From Variovorax paradoxus (lineage in GTDB: Bacteria; Pseudomonadota; Gammaproteobacteria; Burkholderiales; Burkholderiaceae_C), in assembly GCF_018614875.1 (NCBI RefSeq), contig NZ_JAGGNW010000011.1, positions 372,001 through 436,000 on the forward strand: DNA of 64,000 nt, read 5' to 3'. Of the stretch, positions 9,033 through 19,373 are shown piece after piece (positions within the stretch are counted from its first letter, which is position 1; each line of letters starts with the position of its first letter). The position numbers were made by a program, and so were the translations under genes. Below the pieces are notes generated by a model that had not been told where the DNA came from, searched no databases, and saw only the letters and a list, made by a program, of their open reading frames with translations.

Positions 9033-10883
9033 TCAGGCGGCCTTCTTGACCGGGGGCAGATCGGTGCAGGTGCCGTGCGCCACCTCCGCCGCCATGCCGA
9101 TGCTTTCTCCCAGCGTCGGGTGCGGATGGATGGTCTTGCCGATGTCGATCTCGTCGGCACCCATCTCGATGGCCAGCGCAATCTCCCCGATCATGTCGCC
9201 GGCATGCGTGCCGACGATGCCGCCACCCAGGATGCGGTGGGTTTCGGCATCGAACAGCAGCTTGGTGAAGCCCTCGTCGCGGCCGTTGGCGATGGCACGG
9301 CCTGAAGCGGTCCACGGGAAATGGCCCTTCTTGATCTTGACGCCTTCGGCCTTGGCCTGGTCTTCGGTGAGGCCGACCCACGCCACCTCGGGGTCGGTGT
9401 AGGCCACGCTGGGAATCACGCGGGCGTTGAAGGCGGCGCTCGAAAGCTCCTTGTCGCCCTTCTGCTCGCCGGCGATCACCTCGGCCGCCACGTGCGCCTC
9501 ATGCACCGCCTTGTGCGCCAGCATGGGCTGGCCCACGATGTCGCCGATGGCAAAGATGTGCGGCACGTTGGTGCGCATCTGGATGTCGACCGGAATGAAG
9601 CCGCGGTCGCTCACCGCCACGCCGGCCTTCTCCGCGCCGATCTTCTTGCCGTTCGGGCTGCGGCCCACGGCCTGCAGCACGAGGTCGTACACCTGCGGCT
9701 CCTTCGGCGCCTGCTCGCCCTCGAAGGTGATCTTGATGCCCTCCTTCGTGGCTTCGGCGCCGACCGTCTTGGTCTTGAGCATGATGTTGTCGAAGCGCGG
9801 CGTGTTCATCTTCTGCCAGACCTTCACGAGGTCGCGGTCGGCGCCCTGCATCAGGCCGTCGAGCATTTCGACCACGTCCAGGCGCGCGCCCAGCGTGGAA
9901 TACACGGTGCCCATTTCGAGGCCGATGATGCCGCCGCCCAGGATCAGCATGCGCTTGGGGTCGGTGCCCATTTCAAGCGCACCGGTCGAGTCGACCACGC
10001 GCGGGTCCTTCGGCATGAAGGGCAGGCTCACCGATTGAGATCCGGCCGCGATGATCGCGTTGCGGAACTTGACGGTCTGCTTCTTGCCGGTCGTGTCCCA
10101 GCTGGTGCCGGAGGTTTCTTCCACTTCGAGGTGGTACGGGTCGATGAAATTGCCGACGCCGCGCAGCACCGTCACCTTGCGCATCTTGGCCATGGCCGTG
10201 AGGCCGCCGGTGAGCTTGCCCACCACCTTGTTCTTGTGGCCGAGCAGCTTGGCGCGGTCGACCGTGGGCGCGGCAAAACTCACGCCCAGGTCGGCGAAAT
10301 GCTTCACCTCGTCCATGACGGAAGCCACGTGCAGCAGCGCCTTCGACGGAATGCAGCCGACGTTCAGGCACACGCCGCCAAGCGTGGCGTAGCGCTCGAT
10401 CAGCACCACCTTGAGGCCCAGGTCGGCGGCGCGGAACGCAGCCGAGTAGCCACCGGGCCCGGCGCCGAGCACGATCACGTCGCATTCGACGTCGACCTTG
10501 CCGCCGTACGTAGACACCGGCGCAGCCTTGCTCCCTCTCCCGCCGGGGGAGGGTTGGGGTGGGGGCACGGCGGCGTTCGCGGGGGCAGCGGCGGCTGGCG
10601 CCGGCGCAGCAGGTGCGGCTGCCGGTGCGGGCGCCGCAGCGCCATCCACTTCCAGCGTCAGCACGACCGAACCTTCCTTGACCTTGTCGCCCACCTTCAC
10701 GGCCAGCGACTTGACCACGCCGGCCGCCGACGACGGAATCTCCATCGAGGCCTTGTCCGATTCGACCGTGATCAGCGACTGCTCGGCCTTGACCGTGTCG
10801 CCGACGTTGACCAGCACCTCGATCACCGCCACTTCGTCGAAGTCGCCGATGTCGGGCACCTTGATTTGTTGTTGTTCGCTCAT
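9033..10883 (-). CDS. lpdA: Dihydrolipoyl dehydrogenase (E3) with N-terminal lipoyl domain
   Basis: The FAD-dependent E3 subunit reoxidises dihydrolipoamide in pyruvate dehydrogenase. Residues 1-80 are a lipoyl domain with lysine 44 in [11 protein letters not shown], then an Ala/Pro linker. The E3 core starts near residue 133, with the FAD motif [10 protein letters not shown] (140-149), the redox disulfide CLNVGC (172-177), the NAD-binding [10 protein letters not shown], and a C-terminal HAGDMIGE and HPHPTLGE region. At 616 residues it is long because of the extra domain, a form known in Burkholderiales. The linker contains [11 protein letters not shown], encoded by a palindromic repeat. Its ATG overlaps the stop of the upstream gene (ATGA), implying coupled translation. 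Confidence 0.96.
   Translation of the reverse strand: MSEQQQIKVPDIGDFDEVAVIEVLVNVGDTVKAEQSLITVESDKASMEIPSSAAGVVKSLAVKVGDKVKEGSVVLTLEVDGAAAPAPAAAPAAPAPAAAAPANAAVPPPQPSPGGRGSKAAPVSTYGGKVDVECDVIVLGAGPGGYSAAFRAADLGLKVVLIERYATLGGVCLNVGCIPSKALLHVASVMDEVKHFADLGVSFAAPTVDRAKLLGHKNKVVGKLTGGLTAMAKMRKVTVLRGVGNFIDPYHLEVEETSGTSWDTTGKKQTVKFRNAIIAAGSQSVSLPFMPKDPRVVDSTGALEMGTDPKRMLILGGGIIGLEMGTVYSTLGARLDVVEMLDGLMQGADRDLVKVWQKMNTPRFDNIMLKTKTVGAEATKEGIKITFEGEQAPKEPQVYDLVLQAVGRSPNGKKIGAEKAGVAVSDRGFIPVDIQMRTNVPHIFAIGDIVGQPMLAHKAVHEAHVAAEVIAGEQKGDKELSSAAFNARVIPSVAYTDPEVAWVGLTEDQAKAEGVKIKKGHFPWTASGRAIANGRDEGFTKLLFDAETHRILGGGIVGTHAGDMIGEIALAIEMGADEIDIGKTIHPHPTLGESIGMAAEVAHGTCTDLPPVKKAA
10530..10566. repeat. Dispersed palindromic repeat inside lpdA
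   Basis: Core CCCTCTCCCGCCGGGGGAGG followed by GTTGGGGTGGGGG. Such CCCTCTCCC...GGGAGAGGG elements are common intergenic repeats in GC-rich proteobacteria. Here it is in frame and is translated as [11 protein letters not shown] in the flexible linker between the lipoyl and E3 domains of LpdA. Confidence 0.75.
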
Positions 10884-11473
10884 TTGGACACTTTCAGTTT
10901 GAGTGTGAGAACGTCGACCGGTGGGGCCGAATTGCGATCGAATTCGCAGGCGGCGGCGATTCCCGCCTCCGCCACGTCGCGCGAGCTGCGCGACTTGATG
11001 TCATAGGCCGCGTGCATGGCGCCGAGCGCAAAGCTGCGTCCCGAGCCGATGGCCCAGAACTGCTTGAACTCGAACACCTCGCGGTAGCTGTAGATGCCGT
11101 AGATGCCGCTGGCATTGGCCATCAGCATCGTGAACTGGCTCGACTCGTAGGGCTCGTGCTCGTCTTCCTTGGTCTGCATGAAGAACGCGTCTTTCAGCAC
11201 CGGATGCAGCAGCGTGAAGGTGCGGAAGATCTCGTGCTTGCTGCCGAACAGCAGCGCCTCGCGCGGCTGCGCGGCCAGTGCATGCTGCAGCACCAGGAAG
11301 TGCGCGGCGGCGCCGGCCACGGCAAACAGGCTCTGCCCCGCCGCGTCTTCGACGGTGAAGATCTTCTGGTTCGCCTCGGCGCGGTGCGAGAGCCGCGTGT
11401 CGCCGAAGGTCACCAGGGAATCCGCTGCCATCGTGACCTGGCCGCCTTTGCGGACGGCCACTACAGTCGTCAT
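10880..11473 (-). CDS. Proteasome-like Ntn hydrolase (probable betaproteobacterial proteasome homologue, BPH)
   Basis: A 197-residue protein with the fold signature of proteasome beta/HslV peptidases. It begins [19 protein letters not shown]. Removing Met1 exposes Thr1, the nucleophile, and Asp17 falls exactly where proteasome subunits have it. A Lys in NQKIF fits the third catalytic residue, and [18 protein letters not shown] matches the conserved SG...A.GA helix. It is not a plain HslV: there is no hslU nearby and the sequence differs. It fits the BPH family restricted to Betaproteobacteria, from memory of family descriptions. It overlaps aceF and lpdA by ATGA on both sides, so it is made with PDH E2 and E3. 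The substrate is unknown. Confidence 0.8.
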   Translation of the reverse strand: MTTVVAVRKGGQVTMAADSLVTFGDTRLSHRAEANQKIFTVEDAAGQSLFAVAGAAAHFLVLQHALAAQPREALLFGSKHEIFRTFTLLHPVLKDAFFMQTKEDEHEPYESSQFTMLMANASGIYGIYSYREVFEFKQFWAIGSGRSFALGAMHAAYDIKSRSSRDVAEAGIAAACEFDRNSAPPVDVLTLKLKVSK

Positions 11474-13155
11474 AGCAGGATTCGACGATAGTCCGCGAGC
11501 ACCTGGCCCAAGTAGGCGTTGAAGCGCGCAGCCAGGGCACCATCGATCACGCGGTGGTCATACGACAGCGACAGCGGCAGCGTCAGGCGCGGCACGAACT
11601 GCTTGCCGTCCCACACCGGCTTCATCTGGCCCTTGGAGAGGCCGAGGATGGCCACTTCGGGGGCGTTGATGATGGGCGTGAAATGCGTGCCGCCAATGCC
11701 GCCGAGCGAGCTGATCGACATGCAGCCGCCCTGCATGTCGGCCGAGCCGAGCTTGCCGTCGCGCGCCTTCTTGGCGAGTTCGCCCATTTCCTGGCTGATC
11801 TGCAGGATGCCCTTCTTGTCGGCATCCTTCAGCACCGGCACCACGAGGCCGTTGGGCGTGTCGGCCGCGAAGCCGACGTGGAAGTACTGCTTGTAGACCA
11901 ACTGGTCGCCGTCGAGGCTGGCGTTGAAGTCGGGGAATTTCTTCAGCGCCGCCACCACCGCCTTGATCACGAAGGCCAGCATCGTGACCTTCACGCCCGA
12001 CTTCTCGTTCTCCTTGTTGGTGGAGACGCGGAAGGCCTCGAGCTCGGTGATGTCGGCTTCGTCGTTGTTGGTGACGTGCGGAATCATCACCCAGTTGCGG
12101 TGCAGGTTGGCGCCGCTGAGCTTCTTGATGCGCGACAGGTCCTTGCGCTCGACCGTGCCGAACTTCGCGAAGTCGACCTTGGGCCATGGAATGAGGCCCA
12201 GTGCCGCACCGTCCGCGCCGCCGCCGGCCGGCGCCTTGGCTGCCGAGGCCTTGGTGCTGGCCTGGCCGCTCATCACGGCCTTGGTGAAGCCCTGGACGTC
12301 TTCCTGCGTGATGCGGCCCTTGGGACCGGAGCCCTTGACCTCTTCGAGCGGCACGCCGAGTTCGCGGGCGAACTTGCGCACCGAGGGCGAGGCGTGCGGC
12401 AGGTTGGCGCTGGGCGCCGTGGTGGGATCGTGCGGCGCGGCGGCTGCCGGGCTTGCGGCGGGTGCCGGCGAAGCAGCCACCGGCGCGGGGGCGCTGGCGG
12501 TTGCGGCGGCCGGCGCGGCTGCGGCAGCTTGCGCGGGCGCAGGGGCCGCAGCCCCCGCAGCGCCTTCGAGCATGGCGATCAGGTCGCCGATGTTGACCGT
12601 GTCGCCGACCTTGACCTTGAGTTCCTTGAGCACGCCGGCCGCCGACGACGGGATTTCCATCGAGGCCTTGTCCGATTCCACCGTGATCAGCGACTGGTCG
12701 GCAGCGATCGTATCGCCGGGCTTCACCAGCAACTCGATGACCGCGACGTCCTTGAAGTCGCCGATGTCCGGCACCTTGACCTCGATCGGACCCGAGGCCG
12801 CCGGTGCAGTCGCCGGTGCAGTCGCCGGAGCAGGCGCCGCTGCGGCTGGCGCGGGCGCGGCAGTTGCGGGAGCCGCAGCGGGCGCGGCGGCGGCCGGCGC
12901 TGCTGCAGCACCCGCTTCCTCGGCCTCGAGCACCAGCACCACCGAGCCTTCTTTCACCTTGCCGCCTACCGCGACCTTGATCTCCTTGACCACACCTGCG
13001 GTCGACGACGGAATCTCCATCGACGCCTTGTCTGATTCGACCGTGATGAGCGACTGCTCGGCCTTGACCGTGTCGCCCACCTTCACAAGCACCTCGATCA
13101 CCGCGACTTCATCGAAATCGCCGATGTCCGGCACCTTGACTTCCACTGCTGCCAT
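11470..13155 (-). CDS. aceF: Dihydrolipoamide acetyltransferase (pyruvate dehydrogenase E2)
   Basis: A 561-residue E2 core that transfers acetyl from lipoamide to CoA. Domains in order: lipoyl 1 (residues 2-78, Lys43), Ala/Pro linker, lipoyl 2 (124-197, Lys163), linker, peripheral subunit-binding domain (about 251-292, [15 protein letters not shown]), and the catalytic domain from about 320 with the active-site motif DHRVIDG (533-539). The start [14 protein letters not shown] was chosen because a GGGAGA lies upstream and the lipoyl domain begins there; the frame is open further upstream but overlaps aceE. The first lipoyl domain is nearly identical to that of LpdA. The stop overlaps the proteasome-like gene by ATGA. 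Confidence 0.96.
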   Translation of the reverse strand: MAAVEVKVPDIGDFDEVAVIEVLVKVGDTVKAEQSLITVESDKASMEIPSSTAGVVKEIKVAVGGKVKEGSVVLVLEAEEAGAAAAPAAAAPAAAPATAAPAPAAAAPAPATAPATAPAASGPIEVKVPDIGDFKDVAVIELLVKPGDTIAADQSLITVESDKASMEIPSSAAGVLKELKVKVGDTVNIGDLIAMLEGAAGAAAPAPAQAAAAAPAAATASAPAPVAASPAPAASPAAAAPHDPTTAPSANLPHASPSVRKFARELGVPLEEVKGSGPKGRITQEDVQGFTKAVMSGQASTKASAAKAPAGGGADGAALGLIPWPKVDFAKFGTVERKDLSRIKKLSGANLHRNWVMIPHVTNNDEADITELEAFRVSTNKENEKSGVKVTMLAFVIKAVVAALKKFPDFNASLDGDQLVYKQYFHVGFAADTPNGLVVPVLKDADKKGILQISQEMGELAKKARDGKLGSADMQGGCMSISSLGGIGGTHFTPIINAPEVAILGLSKGQMKPVWDGKQFVPRLTLPLSLSYDHRVIDGALAARFNAYLGQVLADYRRILL

Positions 13156-13205
13156 ATCGTTTGTCTCCCGCCGTAAGGCGCCGTTCGTTCGTTGGTTGTT
13201 GATGT

Positions 13206-15920
13206 TCAAGCGTAAAGCGGGTTGACCTTGTCGACATTGATGCCGTACTTCTTGATCGCCTCGACCACCTTGGCCACCGGCACCGCGCCATCTTCGCTCA
13301 ATGCCTTGAGCGCAGCCACCACGATGTAGTGGCGGTTGATTTCGAAGTGCTCGCGCAGCTTGTTGCGGAAGTCGCTGCGGCCGAAGCCGTCGGTGCCCAG
13401 CACCTTGTAGGTGCGGCCCTTCGGGATGAAGGGGCGGATCTGCTCCGCGTAGGCCTTCATGTAGTCGGTCGATGCCACCACCGGACCGGCCGTGGACGCG
13501 AGCTGCTCGGCCACGAAGGACACGCGCGGCGTCTGGTCCGGATGCAGCAGGTTCCAGCGGTCGGCGTCCTGGCCGTCGCGCGTCAGCTCGTTGAAGCTCG
13601 GGCAGCTCCATACGGAAGCCGACACGCCCCAGTCCTTCTCGAGCAGATCTTGCGCGGCAAAGCTTTCGCGCAGGATCGTGCCGCTGCCCAGCAGTTGCAC
13701 GGTGGGCGACTTGGCCTTCAGCGCGGGGCCCTGCTTCGACAGGTACATGCCCTTGATGATCTGCTCTTCGGTGCCGGGCTGGAGGCCGGGCATCGGGTAG
13801 TTCTCGTTGAGCAGCGTGATGTAGTAGTAGACGTTGTCCTGGCGCTCGACCATGCGCTTGAGGCCGTGGTGCAGGATCACGCCCACTTCATGCGCGAAGG
13901 TCGGGTCGTAGCTCACGCAATTCGGGATGGTGTTGGCCAGGATGTGGCTGTGGCCGTCTTCGTGCTGCAGGCCTTCGCCGTTGAGCGTGGTGCGCCCCGA
14001 GGTGCCGCCCAGCAGGAAGCCGCGCGCCTGCATGTCGCCAGCGGCCCAGGCCAGGTCGCCGATGCGCTGGAAGCCGAACATCGAGTAGTACACGTAGAAC
14101 GGCACCATGATGCGGTTGTTGGTGCTGTACGAGGTGGCCGCGGCGATCCAGCTCGACATGCCGCCGGCTTCGTTGATGCCTTCCTGCAGGATCTGGCCAG
14201 CCTTGTCTTCCTTGTAATACATGACCTGGTCCTTGTCGACCGGGGTGTACTGCTGGCCCGCGGGGTTGTAGATGCCGATCTGGCGGAACAACCCTTCCAT
14301 GCCGAAAGTACGCGCTTCGTCCACCAGGATGGGAACGACGCGCGGGCCCAGCGCCTTGTCGCGCAGCAGCTGCGTGAGGAAGCGCACGTAGGCCTGCGTG
14401 GTCGAGATCTCGCGGCCTTCGGCCGTGGGCTCCATCACCGACTTGAAGACCTCGAGCGAAGGCACTGTGAAGCTCTCGTCGGCCTTGGTGCGGCGGTGCG
14501 GCAGGTAGCCGCCGAGAGCCTTGCGGCGCTCGTGCAGGTACTTCATTTCCGGCGTGTCGTCGGCCGGCCTGTAGAACGGCAGGTCGGCGATCTGGCTGTC
14601 GGGAATCGGGATGTTGAAGCGGTCGCGGAAGGCCTTGATGTCCTCGTCGCCGAGCTTCTTGGTCTGGTGGACCGTGTTCTTGCCCTCGCCGATCTTGCCC
14701 ATGCCGAAGCCCTTGACCGTCTTGATCAGCAGCACCGTCGGCTGGCCCTTGTGCTTCACGGCCGCGTCGAAGGCCGCATAGACCTTCTGCGAGTCGTGGC
14801 CGCCGCGGCGCAGTTGCCAGATGTCGTCGTCGCTCATCTTGGACACCATTTCGAGCGTGCGCGGGTCACGGCCGAAGAAGTGCTTGCGCACGTAGGCGCC
14901 GTCGTTGGCCTTGAAGGCCTGGTAGTCGCCGTCGTTGGTCTCCATCATGATCTTGCGCAGCGCTCCGTCCTTGTCGCGCGCGATCAGTTGGTCCCAGCCG
15001 CTGCCCCAGATCAGCTTGATGACGTTCCAGCCCGAGCCGCGGAACTCGCCTTCGAGCTCCTGGATGATCTTGCCGTTGCCGCGCACCGGGCCGTCCAGGC
15101 GCTGCAGGTTGCAATTGATGACGAAGATCAGGTTGTCGAGGCCTTCGCGCGCTGCGAGGCCGATGGCGCCCAGCGATTCGACTTCGTCCATTTCGCCGTC
15201 GCCGCAGAACACCCAGACCTTGCGGTTCTCGGTGTTGGCAATGCCGCGGGCGTGCAGGTACTTGAGGAAGCGCGCCTGGTAGATGGCCATCAGCGGGCCG
15301 AGGCCCATCGAGACGGTGGGGAACTGCCAGAACTCGGGCATCAGCTTCGGATGCGGGTAGCTGGAAAGACCCTTGCCGTCGACTTCCTGGCGGAAGTTGA
15401 GCAGTTGCTCTTCGCTCAGGCGGCCTTCGAGGTAGGCGCGGGCATAGATGCCGGGCGAGACGTGGCCCTGGATGTACAGGCAGTCGCCACCGTGGTTTTC
15501 GCTCTCGGCGTGCCAGAAGTGGTTGAAGCCGGCGCCGAACATGTTCGCCAGCGAGGCAAAGGAGCCGATGTGGCCGCCGAGGTCGCCGCCTTCGGGCGGG
15601 TGGTGGCGGTTGGCCTTGACCACCATCGCCATGGCGTTCCAGCGCATGTAGGCGCGCAGGCGCTCCTCGATCTCGAGGTTGCCGGGGCAGCGCTCCTCTT
15701 GGTCGGGCTCGATGGTGTTGACGTAGGCGGTGTTGGCCGAGAACGGCTTGTCGATGCTGTGCTGCCGCGCATGTTCGAGCAGCTGCTCGAGAAGGAAGTG
15801 GGCCCGCTCGGGCCCCTCGCTCTGGATGACGGAGGACAGGGCGTCCATCCATTCACGGGTTTCCTGGGCGTCCGCGTCGTTTGCGGCCGAACCAAACAGG
15901 TTCTCGGGATTTGCCGACAT
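13206..15920 (-). CDS. aceE: Pyruvate dehydrogenase E1 component (homodimeric type)
   Basis: A 904-residue thiamine-diphosphate enzyme that decarboxylates pyruvate and acetylates E2. It is the large single-chain AceE type, with family stretches such as [20 protein letters not shown], the ThDP motif [20 protein letters not shown] through [16 protein letters not shown], and the C-terminal [20 protein letters not shown]. It is the first gene of the aceE-aceF-BPH-lpdA operon, with about 50 bases to aceF. The upstream 207 bases are shared with the divergent sensor kinase gene. PdhR is not encoded nearby, so control is unknown. Confidence 0.97.
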   Translation of the reverse strand: MSANPENLFGSAANDADAQETREWMDALSSVIQSEGPERAHFLLEQLLEHARQHSIDKPFSANTAYVNTIEPDQEERCPGNLEIEERLRAYMRWNAMAMVVKANRHHPPEGGDLGGHIGSFASLANMFGAGFNHFWHAESENHGGDCLYIQGHVSPGIYARAYLEGRLSEEQLLNFRQEVDGKGLSSYPHPKLMPEFWQFPTVSMGLGPLMAIYQARFLKYLHARGIANTENRKVWVFCGDGEMDEVESLGAIGLAAREGLDNLIFVINCNLQRLDGPVRGNGKIIQELEGEFRGSGWNVIKLIWGSGWDQLIARDKDGALRKIMMETNDGDYQAFKANDGAYVRKHFFGRDPRTLEMVSKMSDDDIWQLRRGGHDSQKVYAAFDAAVKHKGQPTVLLIKTVKGFGMGKIGEGKNTVHQTKKLGDEDIKAFRDRFNIPIPDSQIADLPFYRPADDTPEMKYLHERRKALGGYLPHRRTKADESFTVPSLEVFKSVMEPTAEGREISTTQAYVRFLTQLLRDKALGPRVVPILVDEARTFGMEGLFRQIGIYNPAGQQYTPVDKDQVMYYKEDKAGQILQEGINEAGGMSSWIAAATSYSTNNRIMVPFYVYYSMFGFQRIGDLAWAAGDMQARGFLLGGTSGRTTLNGEGLQHEDGHSHILANTIPNCVSYDPTFAHEVGVILHHGLKRMVERQDNVYYYITLLNENYPMPGLQPGTEEQIIKGMYLSKQGPALKAKSPTVQLLGSGTILRESFAAQDLLEKDWGVSASVWSCPSFNELTRDGQDADRWNLLHPDQTPRVSFVAEQLASTAGPVVASTDYMKAYAEQIRPFIPKGRTYKVLGTDGFGRSDFRNKLREHFEINRHYIVVAALKALSEDGAVPVAKVVEAIKKYGINVDKVNPLYA

Positions 15921-16037
15921 GCTTTGTCTCTCCTTTAAGGTTGTGGCTGTAATTTAGTGCGCTCTGCGATCAACGCGCGGGAGTTTCGCATAGAAATACT
16001 TCAATTTCAAATGGCGCATGTTGATTTCTTAATATGA

Positions 16038-16049
16038 AATTATGAATTC
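16038..16049. promoter_or_regulatory. AT-rich word in the aceE / sensor-kinase divergent promoter
   Basis: AATTATGAATTC on the plus strand, matching 12 of 12 bases of the element before prpE (5379-5393, opposite strand). It lies 118 bases upstream of aceE and 79 upstream of the kinase gene. A regulatory role is inferred only from the match; AT-rich words also occur by chance in promoters. Confidence 0.3.
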
Positions 16050-16127
16050 GGGCTCGTCCGTGTCGGAATCAATGTCACTGCGGCCCTCCTCCTCCTTGCC
16101 CAAAGGGGCATCACCTAAACTCGCAGG

Positions 16128-18668
16128 ATGCCCTTTTCCTCTCCGCTGGCGGTTGCCCGCAGCGCCGTGAACGCGTCTCCGCTCTCGTGGTGGCGCCGCT
16201 GGTGGCGCCAGCAAACGCCGGTGCTGCAAGACGCGGTCGCCATGCTGGCACCGATCGCCGCGGTGCTGCTGTTTCTGGCCGCCATCGTTTCGGCGTTCTG
16301 GTATTTGCGTACCGAAGAAGTCGAGCGCGAGCAGGAGTCCGTGCGGCGGGACGTCGAATACGCGCAGCAGCGCATGCGCCTGCGCCTGCTCGAGCGCCAG
16401 GAACAGCTGATGCGCATTGCGCGCGACGCCTCGAACCGCGAAATTGACCCGATCGAATTCGCGAGCCGCGCGGAATCGCTGGTGAGCCAGTTTCCCGAAC
16501 TGCAGACCGTCACCTGGATCGACGATCGGCGCCGTTTCAAGGCCGGCTATTCGGCGCCGAGCGTGCATCCCGCGCAGCAGCACCTGATCGGCGACGTGCT
16601 GCGTCCGGGCGACGTGGAGAGCAACTACGCCCTGGCGCGCGAGCTGCGCCAGCCGGTTTTCTCCCAGCCGGCGGCGGGTGGCGATCCCGCGGCGATGCTT
16701 CAGCTGCACATTCCCCTCTTCGACCAGGGCTTGTTCGCGGGCGTGGTGCTGGGCGAATTCTCGGTCGACGGCCTGCTGCGCTATGGCATGCCGTCGGAAG
16801 TGCAGGCGCGCTACGCGGTCTCGCTGCTCGACGCCAAGGGCAGCGTGCTCGCGGGCAATACGGCCAACCCGAGGGAGAGCGGCACGCGGCTGCTCCCTTG
16901 GCCGGAAAGAACCAATGAGTACGAGGTGCCGGTTTCGCCTGTCGGCAACGCGCTGGTATTGCGCGCCCAGGCTTACCGCACTTCGCAGGGGGTGGTGGGC
17001 AACGGCCTGTTCTGGCTGGTCTGTGCGCTCAGCGTGCTGACGAGCTGGATGCTGATCGGCACCTGGCGCCACACCCGGCGGCGCCAGCAGGCGCAGCAGC
17101 GGCTGGTCGCCGAGACCAACTTCCGCCGCGCCATGGAAAATTCCATGCTCACCGGCATGCGCGTGCTCGACCTGCAGGGGCGCATCACCTATGTGAACGC
17201 CGCCTTCTGCGCGATGACGGGCTGGAGCGAGGCCGAACTGGTGGGCCAGTCGCCGCCCTTCCCCTACTGGCTGGAGTCGGACCGCGAAGTGATGAACGAG
17301 CGGCTCGAGGAAGAACTGCACGGACGCGCCCTGCCCGGCGGCTTCCAGGTGCGCGTGAAGCGCAAGAACGGCAGCGTGTTCAATGCCCGGCTCTATGTAT
17401 CGCCGCTGATCGACGCGCGCGGCCACCAGACCGGCTGGATGACGTCGATGACCGACATCACCGAGCCCACGCGCATCCGCGAGCAGCTGTCGGCGTCGTA
17501 CGAGCGCTTCACCACGGTGCTGGAGGCACTCGACGCCGCAGTGTCGGTCGCACCCATCGGCAGCGAGGAATTGCTGTTCGCGAACAAGCTGTACCGGCTC
17601 TGGTTCGGCTCCGACACCGTGGGCCACCTGGGCATGGTGGCGCAAGCCGGGGTGCCCGCCTCCAATGCGCACGACGAGGGGCTCGACGACGTCGACCCGT
17701 ACGCCGGCCTCCCGATCGACACCCTCACCGCCGCCCAGACGGCCAACAACGAGATCTTCGTGCCGCACCTGGGCAAGTGGCTCGAAGTGCGCTCGCGCTA
17801 CCTGACATGGGTCGACGGCCGGCTGGCCCAGCTGGTGATTGCCACCGACATCACGCCGCGGCGCGATGCCGAGGAGCAGGCCGCCGCGCAGGCCGACCGC
17901 GCGCAGGCCGCGAGCCGCCTGATCACGATGGGCGAGATGGCGTCGAGCGTGGCGCACGAACTCAACCAGCCGCTCACGGCCATCACCAACTACTGCAACG
18001 GAATGATGTCGCGCCTCAAGGGGCAGGCCATCGACACCGAGGCGCTGCTCGCGGCGCTGGAGAAAACCTCCAAGCAGGCGCAGCGCGCGGGGCAGATCAT
18101 CCAGCGCATTCGCTCCTTCGTGAAGCGCAGCGAACCCAACCGCACGGCCGCCGACGTGTCCACCATGGTCAGCGAAGCGGTCGAACTCGCGGGCATCGAG
18201 CTGCGGCGGCGCAACGTGCGGCTCAACCACTACGTGGCCGCGCGGCTGCCGGTGGTGCAGGTGGACCCGATCCTGATCGAGCAGGTGATGGTCAACCTGC
18301 TGAAGAACGCGGCCGAGTCCATCGACATTGCCGAGCGCCCCCTCGCACGCCGAAGCGTGGAGCTGCGCGTGCTGCCCAAGGTGATCGAGGGCCACAACGC
18401 CATCGAGTTCTCGGTGCAGGACACCGGCAAGGGCCTGGCCCCCGAGGTGATGGACCGCCTGTATGAAGCCTTTTTCTCTACCAAGCCCGAAGGCATGGGC
18501 ATCGGGCTGAATCTTTGCCGCACCATCGTCGAGTCCCACCGTGGCAGGATGCAGGCGGAGAACATCTACAATGGCCCGGATGTGATCGGATGCCGTTTTT
18601 CCTTCTGGATTCCGGTGTTGGACGCTCCCAGTTCCGTAGCAAGCGACGAGGCAAAGGTACCTGCATGA
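16128..18668 (+). CDS. Membrane PAS sensor histidine kinase (FixL/DctB-like)
   Basis: An 846-residue sensor of a two-component system. Transmembrane helix 1 is about residues 37-60 (APIAAVLLFLAAIVSAFWYL), followed by a periplasmic sensing region to about residue 285, helix 2 (GLFWLVCALSVLTSWMLIG), then a PAS domain (FRRAMENSMLTGMRVLDLQG). A second PAS-like stretch is likely before the kinase core. The phosphorylated His610 is in SSVAHELNQPLTAI. ATP-binding boxes are VNLLKNAAESID, DTGKGLAPE and EGMGIGLNLCRTIVESHRG. The stop overlaps the response regulator start by ATGA. The signal sensed is unknown. Confidence 0.93.
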   Translation: MPFSSPLAVARSAVNASPLSWWRRWWRQQTPVLQDAVAMLAPIAAVLLFLAAIVSAFWYLRTEEVEREQESVRRDVEYAQQRMRLRLLERQEQLMRIARDASNREIDPIEFASRAESLVSQFPELQTVTWIDDRRRFKAGYSAPSVHPAQQHLIGDVLRPGDVESNYALARELRQPVFSQPAAGGDPAAMLQLHIPLFDQGLFAGVVLGEFSVDGLLRYGMPSEVQARYAVSLLDAKGSVLAGNTANPRESGTRLLPWPERTNEYEVPVSPVGNALVLRAQAYRTSQGVVGNGLFWLVCALSVLTSWMLIGTWRHTRRRQQAQQRLVAETNFRRAMENSMLTGMRVLDLQGRITYVNAAFCAMTGWSEAELVGQSPPFPYWLESDREVMNERLEEELHGRALPGGFQVRVKRKNGSVFNARLYVSPLIDARGHQTGWMTSMTDITEPTRIREQLSASYERFTTVLEALDAAVSVAPIGSEELLFANKLYRLWFGSDTVGHLGMVAQAGVPASNAHDEGLDDVDPYAGLPIDTLTAAQTANNEIFVPHLGKWLEVRSRYLTWVDGRLAQLVIATDITPRRDAEEQAAAQADRAQAASRLITMGEMASSVAHELNQPLTAITNYCNGMMSRLKGQAIDTEALLAALEKTSKQAQRAGQIIQRIRSFVKRSEPNRTAADVSTMVSEAVELAGIELRRRNVRLNHYVAARLPVVQVDPILIEQVMVNLLKNAAESIDIAERPLARRSVELRVLPKVIEGHNAIEFSVQDTGKGLAPEVMDRLYEAFFSTKPEGMGIGLNLCRTIVESHRGRMQAENIYNGPDVIGCRFSFWIPVLDAPSSVASDEAKVPA

Positions 18669-19297
18669 GTTTGATTCCGAAGAAGGGCACCGTCTATGTC
18701 GTCGACGACGACGAGGCCGTGCGAGATTCACTGCAATGGCTACTCGAGGGCAAGGACTACAGGGTTCGCTGCTTCGATTCAGCCGAGTCCTTTCTCTCCC
18801 GATACGACCCGCGCGAAGTCGCCTGCCTGATCGTCGACATCCGCATGGCCGGCATGACCGGCCTCGAACTGCAGGATCGGCTCATCGAACGGCGCTCCCC
18901 GCTGCCCATCGTGGTGATCACCGGCCACGGCGACGTGCCGATGGCGGTCGACAGCATGAAAAAGGGCGCGATGGATTTCATCCAGAAGCCTTTCAACGAC
19001 GAGGAACTCGTCACGCTGGTCGAGCGCATGCTCGAGCACGCGCGCGGCGCCTTCACCCAGCACCAGCAGTCGGCCAGCCGCGATGCGCTGCTGTCCAAGC
19101 TCACCGGCCGCGAGGCGCAGGTGCTCGAGCGCATCGTCGCCGGCCGGCTGAACAAGCAGATTGCCGACGACCTGGGCATCAGCATCAAGACGGTCGAGGC
19201 GCATCGCGCCAACATCATGGAAAAGCTCAATGCCAACACCGTGGCCGATCTGCTCAAGATCGCGCTCGGGCAGGCGGCGCCGGCAGCCAAGGCCTAG
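18665..19297 (+). CDS. Response regulator, FixJ/NarL type
   Basis: A 210-residue transcription factor paired with the preceding kinase. The receiver domain (residues 7-120) has the acidic pocket VVDDDEA, the phospho-acceptor Asp58 in LIVDIRMAGM, the Thr/Ser in VITGHGD, and the Lys in IQKPFND. The C-terminal LuxR/FixJ helix-turn-helix is at about residues 140-200 (TGREAQVLERIVAGRLNKQI). The ATG at 18665 is the start: it overlaps the kinase stop (ATGA) and begins the receiver domain. The arrangement is that of FixLJ/TodST-like pairs. Targets may include neighbours such as the divergent aceE operon, but this is unproven. Confidence 0.94.
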   Translation: MSLIPKKGTVYVVDDDEAVRDSLQWLLEGKDYRVRCFDSAESFLSRYDPREVACLIVDIRMAGMTGLELQDRLIERRSPLPIVVITGHGDVPMAVDSMKKGAMDFIQKPFNDEELVTLVERMLEHARGAFTQHQQSASRDALLSKLTGREAQVLERIVAGRLNKQIADDLGISIKTVEAHRANIMEKLNANTVADLLKIALGQAAPAAKA

Positions 19298-19330
19298 AAG
19301 CTATCCACCCCATAGCAATGAATGACTCTC

Positions 19331-19354
19331 ACGCCTGCGCAAGCGGGCGTTTTT
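19331..19354 (+). terminator. Intrinsic terminator after the response regulator
   Basis: Stem ACGCCTGC / GCGGGCGT with a GCAA loop (one G-T pair), then a run of five T. It lies between the two-component genes and folD. Confidence 0.85.
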
Positions 19355-19373
19355 ACTTGGAAAATCGAAACCG

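Noticed and set aside
10880..11473. Calling the Ntn hydrolase HslV
   Set aside because: No hslU nearby, and the sequence outside the catalytic N-terminus differs from the HslV pattern.
12420..12560. Tandem repeats in aceF
   Set aside because: They are Ala/Pro codons of the flexible linkers between E2 domains, not a DNA repeat.
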